Shown here piece by piece: positions 1-5,337 of a stretch of DNA of 12,588 bases. This DNA is from Syntrophobacter sp. DG_60. Lineage in GTDB: Bacteria; Desulfobacterota; Desulfofervidia; Desulfofervidales; DG-60. Under the pieces are notes generated by a model, which did not search any database, was not told the DNA's origin, and saw only the letters and a list, made by a program, of their open reading frames with translations. How positions within the stretch are numbered: position 1 is the first letter of the stretch; each line of letters opens with the position of its first letter. Location: positions 1 through 12,588 of the forward strand of contig LJNA01000094.1 of the NCBI GenBank assembly GCA_001304365.1, in the 5' to 3' direction. A program made the position numbers and the translations under genes.

Positions 1-297
1 GTCTTTTGCTTTCTCATGACCTAAGGCCTTTTTGGCAAGACGGCGGGCAATTTCAAAGGCAGCAGCAATTCGAATTATTTTAACATCTGAAAGCCCCTTA
101 AATTCTAAAAATCTTTCTAAAGGTTGATTTGCCATATTTGAAAGGCTGTGATGCCTTTCGAGGATTTCCTCCGCAATTTCTTCGGCCGACTTTCCTTTGA
201 TGCCTGTGGAAATGAGAATGGCTAAAAGTTCAGTATCTGAAAGGGCATCCGCTCCAAGCTCCCTTAATTTTCCTCCAGGGTGGTGCCATTTTTTCAT
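1..297 (-). CDS. radC: RadC-family protein (UPF0758), N-terminal part, runs off left edge
   Basis: Reading leftwards from an ATG at 297-295, 99 codons stay open to the window edge. The translation shows the RadC N-terminal helical domain: GADALSDTELLAILISTG near residues 15-32, GKSAEEIAEEIL near 35-46, and a helix-hairpin-helix-like LEFKGLSDVKIIRI near 66-79, then AAAFEIARR. The C-terminal JAB/MPN metal-binding domain that defines the family lies outside the window, so whether the gene is intact is unknown. The usual RPREKL opening is replaced by WHHPGGKLRELG, a divergent start. An in-frame TTG lies upstream of the ATG, but no strong Shine-Dalgarno supports either. RadC proteins were named for DNA repair, but their biochemical role is unsettled and many are found in accessory regions. 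Confidence 0.85.
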   Translation of the reverse strand, partial: MKKWHHPGGKLRELGADALSDTELLAILISTGIKGKSAEEIAEEILERHHSLSNMANQPLERFLEFKGLSDVKIIRIAAAFEIARRLAKKALGHEKAKD

Positions 298-492
298 TTG
301 TTTATCACTATACGAGTAATTCTTTTTCAATTAGTTTCATGTGCCATTGGCTCCAAAAAGGGGGAAAGCAAATATTTTGTTTAAAACAAGATACTTTTTA
401 AATCTCATTTCTTCTATTTCTTTAAGTGTGCTTCACTAATCTGTTCTTCCTCTAGCTCCACTACGGCACTGTAAACCTCAGGCTACTTTAGC
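298..492. other. Intergenic stretch with no supported gene
   Basis: This 195-bp AT-rich spacer separates the RadC gene from the DUF2283 gene, both on the minus strand. Only short open stretches are present. The one structured item is a 6-bp inverted repeat, AGGCTA-CTT-TAGCCT, at 480-494, which overlaps the DUF2283 stop codon. It lacks a following T-run on the minus strand, so I do not call it a terminator. Confidence 0.5.
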
Positions 493-705
493 CTAAATTG
501 CTGCCTTCACCTCTTTGAGCTCATAAATGACACCTCTTGGTTCAGAAACATGTTCTGAGGCATCCAACAACTCTATAGACACAATTCTGCCATCGTACCC
601 ATAATCTACAATAAGACCTTCGCGCAACTCATCACTTTCGACTACGGGTTCATCCCGGAGGATAAGACTCAGGGTATCCGTTTCGGAGTCGTATATAACC
701 TTCAC
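493..705 (-). CDS. DUF2283 family small protein, candidate antitoxin partner of DUF4258
   Basis: A 70-residue protein with the DUF2283 layout: KVIYDSETDTLSLILRD at 2-18, a central SDELREGLIVDYGYDGRIV, then SIELLDAS at 43-50, which is the conserved G-x-I-V-(G/S)-I-E-x-L-x-A-S-type end of the family. The start is GTG at 705-703, sharing a GTGA overlap with the stop of the DUF4258 gene upstream. A strong AAAGGAGG ribosome site at 713-720 sits 7 nt before it. Small DUF2283 proteins often sit next to DUF4258 proteins in bacteria, and the pair is treated as toxin-antitoxin-like. An antitoxin role here is inferred from that pairing and the translational coupling, and no activity is known for this protein. 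The stop codon is TAG. Confidence 0.8.
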   Translation of the reverse strand: MKVIYDSETDTLSLILRDEPVVESDELREGLIVDYGYDGRIVSIELLDASEHVSEPRGVIYELKEVKAAI

Positions 706-974
706 TTTTTAGCCTCCTTTACCCAATATTTTTCGACCTTTGATGTTTTATAAGCTGTAATCACTATAAATTGTTTTGGAGATTCCTTTCCAATAATTCT
801 TAAAAGCATCTCTTTCCCCTCTGTTTTATCGAAGTATTTGCTCTGTAAAATTGTCCGCCCTTTCAAAGATGGGATGCGTTGCTGAGGCCGATTTATCACA
901 GCAACGATATCCGCTTCTTCAATTCCACGCCTTTGAATCTCAAATCTCGCATGATCTGTAAGTATAACATCCAC
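702..974 (-). CDS. DUF4258 family small protein, putative toxin-like
   Basis: A 90-residue protein matching DUF4258: TDHARFEIQRRGIEEADIV near 6-24 (the H-A-x-x-x-x-x-R-R-G-I core), a mid-strand MLLRIIG, and the C-terminal FIVITAYKTSKVEKYW. DUF4258 is considered RelE/ParE-like in size and arrangement, and members commonly pair with small antitoxin-like partners; a toxin role is inferred. The start is GTG at 974-972 with AAAGGAG at 982-988, 7 nt upstream. That ribosome site and start codon lie inside what was the reading frame of a HEPN gene, whose first codons remain just upstream. The gene overlaps the downstream DUF2283 gene by 4 nt. Confidence 0.8.
   Translation of the reverse strand: MDVILTDHARFEIQRRGIEEADIVAVINRPQQRIPSLKGRTILQSKYFDKTEGKEMLLRIIGKESPKQFIVITAYKTSKVEKYWVKEAKK
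713..720 (-). promoter_or_regulatory. Ribosome binding site of the DUF2283 gene
   Basis: On the minus strand this reads AAAGGAGG, a near-perfect anti-16S match, 7 nt before the GTG at 705. It supports the non-ATG start and lies inside the end of the DUF4258 gene, consistent with coupled translation. Confidence 0.65.
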
Positions 975-1054
975 CTAAACACTCCTTTGGTTTCCTTCAA
1001 AAGAAAGTTTACCTCATCAAGAATATGATTTATAAAAGCTTTATCGTCTCTCAA
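975..1054 (-). pseudogene. N-terminal remnant of a HEPN (HepT/DUF86-type) toxin gene
   Basis: In the frame that starts at TTG 1054-1052 the minus strand encodes LRDDKAFINHILDEVNF followed by LLKETKGVF. This matches the opening of DUF86/HepT HEPN proteins, which typically begin (P)RDDxAYLxxILxAIxxIxxYTKG. The TTG lies 14 nt inside the end of the MNT gene, the close or overlapping arrangement usual for MntA-HepT pairs, with GGAG 10 nt upstream. After roughly 27 codons the HEPN similarity ends. The same frame stays open to a TGA at 898-896, but those codons are an out-of-frame reading of the DUF4258 gene. The catalytic R-x4-6-H motif and the rest of the ~110-140 residue domain are missing, so no functional HEPN RNase can be made. 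I infer the toxin body was replaced by the DUF4258/DUF2283 module. Confidence 0.6.
982..988 (-). promoter_or_regulatory. Ribosome binding site of the DUF4258 gene, deciding its GTG start
   Basis: On the minus strand this reads AAAGGAG, 7 nt before the GTG at 974. It is the reason for choosing that non-ATG start. It lies inside the retained HEPN codons. Confidence 0.6.
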
Positions 1055-1334
1055 TTTCTTCTATCTCCTTTAGTACATAAGGTAAAATATATGGACTCAT
1101 ACCTTTTGGAGTTACAACTGTTACTTCTTTTTTAAACAAATCTTCTAAAGTGAAGACCAAATTAATAAAATTATGGTATGTAGGTTTTTCAAACTCCACA
1201 AGCAAATCAATATCACTATCCTCTTTTTGCTCATTTCTTACATAAGAGCCAAAAAGGGCGATAGACTTTACTTTGTATTTTTCTAGAATTTCTTTATTCT
1301 CTCTTATGATTCTTTTAATCTCTTCTTTTGTCAT
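1041..1334 (-). CDS. MNT-type minimal nucleotidyltransferase, MntA-like antitoxin, possibly degenerate
   Basis: A 97-residue protein with the minimal nucleotidyltransferase signature: GSYVR at 29-33 and SDIDLLVEF at 40-48, giving the DxD metal pair D41/D43. The C-terminal GMSPYILPYVLKEI is typical of MNT antitoxins of the MntA-HepT system, in which the antitoxin AMPylates its HEPN toxin. The segment that usually reads (E/K)VDLVT is EVTVVT here (70-75), so the third catalytic carboxylate appears to be Thr72. A GAGGTG ribosome site lies 5-6 nt before the ATG. The cognate HEPN gene directly downstream is only a fragment, so this would be an orphan antitoxin. Family assignment is secure; current activity is doubtful. 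Confidence 0.85.
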   Translation of the reverse strand: MTKEEIKRIIRENKEILEKYKVKSIALFGSYVRNEQKEDSDIDLLVEFEKPTYHNFINLVFTLEDLFKKEVTVVTPKGMSPYILPYVLKEIEEIERR

Positions 1335-1356
1335 TTCTACACCTCATTAATACCTT

Positions 1357-1383
1357 CACTAGAGGATTTCCCTTCACCTAGTG
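1357..1383. repeat. Short inverted repeat upstream of the MNT gene, possible operator
   Basis: CACTAG at 1357-1362 and CTAGTG at 1378-1383 are perfect 6-bp inverted arms, ending about 23 nt before the MNT start codon. Toxin-antitoxin operons are often autoregulated at palindromes in this position. With only 6 bp and no clear -35/-10 placed by it, the assignment is weak. Confidence 0.25.
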
Positions 1384-1571
1384 TCCTCATGTCTATAATT
1401 CTTTGGCAATGGATTATTGTTTGACTTACATTTCATCAGTTAAATCTTATCATAATCCCCAAATAACCTCAATAAAGGCCTTTTGCCTCATCGATTTTCA
1501 TTTTCATATGCATGCTCTCTGTTTCAATCCAGTTTTTTTTATTAAGAAATCCTGGTTTGACGATTAGAAGT

Positions 1572-2762
1572 TTAGTGACCATAGTCTCCAAATCCTTTAT
1601 ACAACAAGGAAATAGCATTCCAGTAGTTTCTCAAATGCTCCAAAAATTCTTTGACCTCTCTTTCACTTGGGAATTCTAGTTTGTCCAGCACTGGTTGGAG
1701 ATAATACCACACACCCTTTTCAAGAAATTCCTCATTTGGGGCTTTCATGGCCCTAATCACATTTTCCTTTATTTCTTTAAATAAATGGGTCTTGTGGTAT
1801 CTCGCCAGGATTTGCCTTATTTTCATCTCTGCCTCTCTTTCCATGGAGATTGCTAGCCGATTCTCAAACAATTGTTCTGATCTTTCCTCCTTTGCTTCTA
1901 TTGCTTCTATCTCTCTCTTTCTGGCCTCAAGGATAGGTAGATGGCATTTTCTAAACTTTTTCCCAGACCCACACGGGCAGGGCTCATTTCTATCAATCCT
2001 ATGGTAATTTTCAAGCAAGAAATCAAGGAACTCTAATTCTTCTTCTCTTTTCCATCTTTCTTTCCTTTTATTTATAGCCTCTTTGCTATAAAATTTCTCA
2101 ATTCCAGCAATGAAAGTAGGTATTCTAGGACTTTGGGTTGAGAAGTATTCAATATCATCAGGAGTGACGGTTTCTAGATCTATCTCTCCCCTATCAAATA
2201 GCCTATCAAATAGGGGTCTGAGGTTGCTTCTTCCCATTTCAGCAAAATTTGCAACAATATAGCCCTTCATTTCCGTATCTACAGATGCGTCATTTAATAG
2301 TTTTAGAAAAAATTGCTCAATATGTGAGCGTTCTTCTGGAAATTCCTAGTAAAGATTCCAGATAGACTCCATTATAGTCAATTTTTTGCTAACATCTTCA
2401 TCACTTTTTAAATACTCTATCAATCTCGGCAATGAGGCTTCTCCAATTTTAAGAAAACATTCAGGCAGGGCCTCCCAAATCCAATCAATGTCGTACTTAC
2501 TTGAATACTTAAGGGCACTAAAAAGTGCCTCTATCCCTTGCTCATCCTCAAGGATTCCCAATAGGTGGACTGCATGAATCACTCCCCAGAAATCTTCATC
2601 TTCTTTTTGATAATTACTTTCATCCAAAACCACATTTCTAAGCTGGGGAAGAATAGCATCTCTTCTTTTCTTTGCTTCTTTTAAAAAATCTTCTCCTAAT
2701 GTATCGCCTTTAGAAAAAATTAGACCTAAAAATTCTTTGTCTGTTAGTTTTTCATAGGACAT
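1572..2762 (-). pseudogene. DUF1186-type HEAT-like/SEC-C protein interrupted by an in-frame TAG
   Basis: Two open stretches, 2762-2349 and 2345-1572, lie in the same frame and are separated only by a TAG at 2348-2346. Read through, they give one 396-residue protein. The N-terminal half has helical HEAT-like repeats (WGVIHAVHLLGILEDEQGIEALFSAL near 59-84, then WIWEALPECFLKIGEASLPRLIEYL). The second half continues the repeats and ends in a SEC-C zinc motif, EPCPCGSGKKFRKCH, with ligands C262, C264, C273 and H274 in full numbering. This order is that of DUF1186/SEC-C proteins, whose function is unknown; SEC-C motifs otherwise sit at the C-terminus of SecA. Around the stop the text reads NLY-stop-EFPEER, so an AAG-to-TAG change is a simple explanation. 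The start ATG at 2762 has an AAGGTAG ribosome site. The downstream half also contains an internal ATG at 2270 that could start a 232-residue protein, but no Shine-Dalgarno precedes it. Confidence 0.75.
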
Positions 2763-2839
2763 AAGGCTACCTTAAAGATTTTTTATACTTTTCCTAATAC
2801 AATCTCTATTAATCTCTTTCTTTTAATTAAACTAATTCT

Positions 2840-3409
2840 TTATTCTTTACTAGATTCAATAACGTAGTGATATGGGTAAATATTGTGTAATTTAATAATT
2901 CTAAAGCTCGCTTCTTTTAAAAGTTGCTTTGCCTTTTCTTCTTCAATCCTTATATGCAAAGGCGGCCCTTTCTCTGTCTCAATGGCCTTCCAGTCGATAA
3001 GGATAAGACGTCCACCTCCCTTTAATATCCTCTTTGCCTCTTTTAAAAGGCTTATAGGTCCAGACAATTCATGAAGCACATTTGCTATATTTATTCTGTC
3101 TGCATAATCATCAGAGATAGGGATAGAAGATTCTGGGCAAACTGCAGCAAATATTTTATTTAACCCCTTTTCTTTTACCCTGGACAAAAAATAATCCAGC
3201 ATCTCCTTTGATTTATCTAAACCTATTATCTTAGTACCTTTAAATCTTTCTGCTACTGGTATGGAAAAATAACCTGTACCAACCCCTATATCCACATAGA
3301 TCATTCCCTCAAATGGCTTGAGTACCATTATAAATTTATCCACATCTTGCCATTTTTTTCTTAATGGACTATCCAGCTTATGCACATATTTAGGTAATTT
3401 ATGACCCAT
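2840..3409 (-). CDS. Class I SAM-dependent methyltransferase
   Basis: A 189-residue protein with a Rossmann methyltransferase core. Motif I is VDIGVGTGYF at 39-48, the acidic end of strand 2 is GLDKS at 63-67, a motif IV-like segment is NVLHEL at 110-115, and the post-motif strand is RILKGGGRLILIDW at 127-140. The length is that of a bare Methyltransf_11/25-type domain, with no extra substrate domain, so the substrate cannot be told. The N-terminal PKYVHKLDSPLRKKW resembles the opening of small UbiE-like methyltransferases found in anaerobes. The gene is on the same strand as the SEC-C gene, 77 nt upstream of it, and may share its transcript. No strong ribosome site is visible. Confidence 0.85.
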   Translation of the reverse strand: MGHKLPKYVHKLDSPLRKKWQDVDKFIMVLKPFEGMIYVDIGVGTGYFSIPVAERFKGTKIIGLDKSKEMLDYFLSRVKEKGLNKIFAAVCPESSIPISDDYADRINIANVLHELSGPISLLKEAKRILKGGGRLILIDWKAIETEKGPPLHIRIEEEKAKQLLKEASFRIIKLHNIYPYHYVIESSKE

Positions 3410-3451
3410 ATCTTGAAATTAAAATCCTAAATCCCAAGTGCTAAATCCTTT

Positions 3452-3552
3452 ACCCCGTTGAGTAATTTCAAACTAGCAATGCTATTTGCAAAAGAAACTC
3501 ACAATGGAAAAAAAAGCAGGCAAGCTGCTTGTTAGCAAATACTCAACGGGGT
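3452..3552. repeat. 101-bp intergenic element bounded by perfect 13-bp inverted repeats
   Basis: ACCCCGTTGAGTA (3452-3464) and TACTCAACGGGGT (3540-3552) are exact reverse complements. Inside, smaller stems are visible: AGCA-A-TGCT around 3475-3483 and CAAGC-T-GCTTG around 3520-3531. No protein can be read from it. The arrangement looks like a MITE-like or REP-like palindromic element. Its right end shares the words GTTAGC, TACT and AAC(G/A)GGG with the hairpin before cutA at 7793-7823, suggesting a dispersed family in this genome. Confidence 0.6.
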
Positions 3553-3604
3553 GAACAAATCCAAATTTCAAATGTCCAAAATCCAAAACTATCTCCGATA
3601 ACCT

Positions 3605-3644
3605 CTTCAGCCTCTATCAGTCTCTACTAGTCTCAATCATCTCC
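3605..3644. repeat. Four degenerate 10-bp tandem units
   Basis: The plus strand reads CTTCAGCCTC, TATCAGTCTC, TACTAGTCTC and AATCATCTCC in succession. Units 2 and 3 differ at two positions, and the outer units are more diverged. They lie just downstream of the lipoprotein gene stop, in non-coding DNA. Function unknown. Confidence 0.4.
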
Positions 3645-3657
3645 AGTCAAGCTTTAT

Positions 3658-4236
3658 TCAATAGATGTTGTTACTAGGGACTGGGATAAGAAGGATGGTA
3701 TATGTATCAAAACGTGCCTTCCCAATTAAGGAATCAGTTTTTTGTTTAAATTTTCCTGTTCCTGACGAGTAAATAGCAATCTCCATCTCACTATACCCCT
3801 TTTGTCGCTTTATACCAAAAATATCAATCTTAGGGGTTACAACTCCGGCCAAGGGAATGGGAATTGAAGGAATTCCAAATCCTGCCTCAAATCTATCTGT
3901 ACTAACACATTTTACAAGTACCGATGCAATAAGATCAGCCTCATTTCTGTCATCAACCATTATGGCTCCATTCTCCAAAAACCAGTGAGTCAGGGCCTTC
4001 TTTAGATAGGCCTCTTCTTCTGGGGCCAAGGAGGCAATCTCAAAGAAAATCCTGGAACCACTAATATGTAAATTATCAATTTTTGCCACGGCCCTATCAA
4101 TTGCCTTAGTGACAAGGAGTTGTTCAACCCCACTCCTTTTTGTGTGGGTAATATATCGGGTTGAGGTACATGAGGAGAGGAAAAATAAAATAAATATAAG
4201 ACTCTGGATGACGATTAGCACCCTTTGAATTTTCAT
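3658..4236 (-). CDS. Small predicted lipoprotein of unknown function
   Basis: A 192-residue protein that starts with a lipoprotein signal: positively charged MKIQR, a hydrophobic stretch VLIVIQSLIFILFFL, then the lipobox LSSC with the modifiable Cys at residue 23. The mature part opens TSTRYITHTKRSGVEQLL followed by VTKAIDRAVAKID, a pattern I associate with DUF6655-like lipoproteins; that family call is tentative. A Gly/Pro-rich GIPSIPIPLAG segment lies mid-protein. It is probably anchored in a membrane on the periplasmic side. Its start codon overlaps the stop of the YkgJ-family gene by 4 nt (ATGA), so the two are very likely co-translated. No function can be assigned. Confidence 0.7.
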   Translation of the reverse strand: MKIQRVLIVIQSLIFILFFLSSCTSTRYITHTKRSGVEQLLVTKAIDRAVAKIDNLHISGSRIFFEIASLAPEEEAYLKKALTHWFLENGAIMVDDRNEADLIASVLVKCVSTDRFEAGFGIPSIPIPLAGVVTPKIDIFGIKRQKGYSEMEIAIYSSGTGKFKQKTDSLIGKARFDTYTILLIPVPSNNIY

Positions 4237-5015
4237 AGGTGTAGCATTACGTAACTGCTTGCATCTGTCAAGTCTTTAGTAAAAGCCTGCTTAAGCTCCA
4301 AAAGTTTTGTTTTAAAATCCGTATCATTGATTTTTGTGTTATATAGGCTATTTAAAACATTATTTATTTCTTGCCCGTGGGATGGGGGGATTAAAAATCC
4401 TGGGATAGGCCTAGTAGGCAACAATGTCTTTGAAGGTGAAAACTCTTCAGATTGTTCATAATGCTTAAACTTTTTGTTACTGGAAAGAAATAAAAGTATA
4501 TCAATCATGTTTCCAAAAAGCCCTTTTATGTCGATATGCTCAATGAATTGAAGAAACAGGATATTTACTGTTAAAAGTTTTGGACGAATCACAGCCTGTA
4601 AAGAAATCTCGCACTTTACCTCAGAAAAAAAGCTACGGCAGCCAAATGGCCTTACCTCATAAATCAGGCACTTACTTTTATGCAAAAATGGACAGGAACT
4701 TACCCAATGTTCTTCCTCTCCTTCCTGGGGCATAATTCTATTTAAACATTTATATGCCCTTTCGTTTGTTGTTATAGTGGGTCTAAGGTAATTTTTCTCA
4801 AATAGGCCATTAAACCTTTCAAGCAAACTTTCCTTACCTTGAGACTTTAAATAACAAATAATATAAAAACACTCCAAGGTTGTAACAAGTATACTAGTGG
4901 TGCAACATTTACAACATCCAGGCATACAAACAGAAAAATATTTTTTTGCATATTCATCATAAAATTTATAAACAGCCTCCAGTAGTTCTAATTTTAAATT
5001 AATTGTGGCTTGCAT
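4233..5015 (-). CDS. YkgJ-family CxxCxxCC cysteine-cluster protein
   Basis: A 260-residue protein with the two cysteine clusters of the YkgJ/CxxCxxCC (UPF0153-like) family. The first is CMPGCCKCC at 30-38 (C30, C34, C35, C37, C38) and the second is SCPFLHKSKCLIYEVRPFGC at 107-126 (C108, C116, C126). The family is predicted to bind zinc or an Fe-S cluster, and most members are uncharacterised. The C-terminal ~120 residues are less conserved and end in a helical, Lys/Leu-rich stretch. The ATG at 5015 has no obvious Shine-Dalgarno and lies only 29 bp from a divergent start, so promoters for both directions must overlap coding DNA or be very compact. The gene overlaps the lipoprotein gene downstream. 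Confidence 0.85.
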   Translation of the reverse strand: MQATINLKLELLEAVYKFYDEYAKKYFSVCMPGCCKCCTTSILVTTLECFYIICYLKSQGKESLLERFNGLFEKNYLRPTITTNERAYKCLNRIMPQEGEEEHWVSSCPFLHKSKCLIYEVRPFGCRSFFSEVKCEISLQAVIRPKLLTVNILFLQFIEHIDIKGLFGNMIDILLFLSSNKKFKHYEQSEEFSPSKTLLPTRPIPGFLIPPSHGQEINNVLNSLYNTKINDTDFKTKLLELKQAFTKDLTDASSYVMLHL

Positions 5016-5044
5016 TTAATAAGGTAGTAAAATAAAATCAGGAT

Positions 5045-5260
5045 ATGCATTCTTTAAGTTCGAGTCAATGGGCCTTATTGATAATTATTTTATTTTTGCC
5101 CATGGTTCCCACTTTTTGGGCAATTATCGATGTAGCAAAAAGGGAGACCTCTGCCATCTATCTTAAGTTTTTCTGGTTTGCTCTTGTGGTGCTTATTCCC
5201 TGCATTGGAGGCATATTCTACCTACTTTTGGGCAGACGAAGCCTAGCCAAAAGGGCTTAA
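5045..5260 (+). CDS. Small two-helix membrane protein, PLDc_N (phospholipase D nuclease N-terminal) type
   Basis: A 71-residue protein with two transmembrane segments (about 9-29 and 41-62). The linker IIDVAKRETSAIYLKFFWF and the ending GIFYLLLGRR match the PLDc_N domain, which precedes the catalytic part of some cardiolipin synthases. Standalone copies such as this are common and have no known enzyme activity. The ATG at 5045 has a short AGGA just before it. It heads the plus-strand series that continues with the aminopeptidase gene and is transcribed divergently from the YkgJ-family gene. Confidence 0.75.
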   Translation: MHSLSSSQWALLIIILFLPMVPTFWAIIDVAKRETSAIYLKFFWFALVVLIPCIGGIFYLLLGRRSLAKRA

Positions 5261-5301
5261 ATCTTAGCAGCTTATAAGAAAAAAATACCCAAAACCACTT
5301 C

Positions 5302-5330
5302 TAGACTTTTGTGCAAGTTTTTGCTATGTT
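5302..5330 (+). promoter_or_regulatory. Putative sigma-70 promoter for a leaderless pepA transcript
   Basis: TAGACT (5302-5307) and TATGTT (5325-5330) are separated by exactly 17 nt. Seven bases after the -10-like hexamer comes the ATG at 5338, so transcription would begin at or next to the start codon. No Shine-Dalgarno is present, which fits a leaderless message. The hexamers are imperfect matches. Confidence 0.35.
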
Positions 5331-5337
5331 TATTTAA

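Noticed and set aside
415..482. A 22-codon open stretch on the minus strand (PEVYSAVVELEEEQISEAHL) that looks protein-like
   Set aside because: It has a stop immediately before it, no start codon and no ribosome site, and I cannot place it in a family. It may be a gene remnant but is too short to call.
480..494. AGGCTA-CTT-TAGCCT hairpin as terminator of the DUF2283 gene
   Set aside because: The stem is only 6 bp and overlaps the stop codon, and no T-tract follows on the minus strand.
2268..2270. ATG at 2270 as the true start of a separate SEC-C gene
   Set aside because: The same frame continues upstream through 25 codons of family-like sequence to the TAG and on into the HEAT-like half, and no Shine-Dalgarno precedes this ATG.
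2346..2348. Pyrrolysine at the TAG in the DUF1186/SEC-C gene
   Set aside because: No pyrrolysine machinery is in view, the family has no reason to need it, and a mutated Lys codon or read error is simpler.
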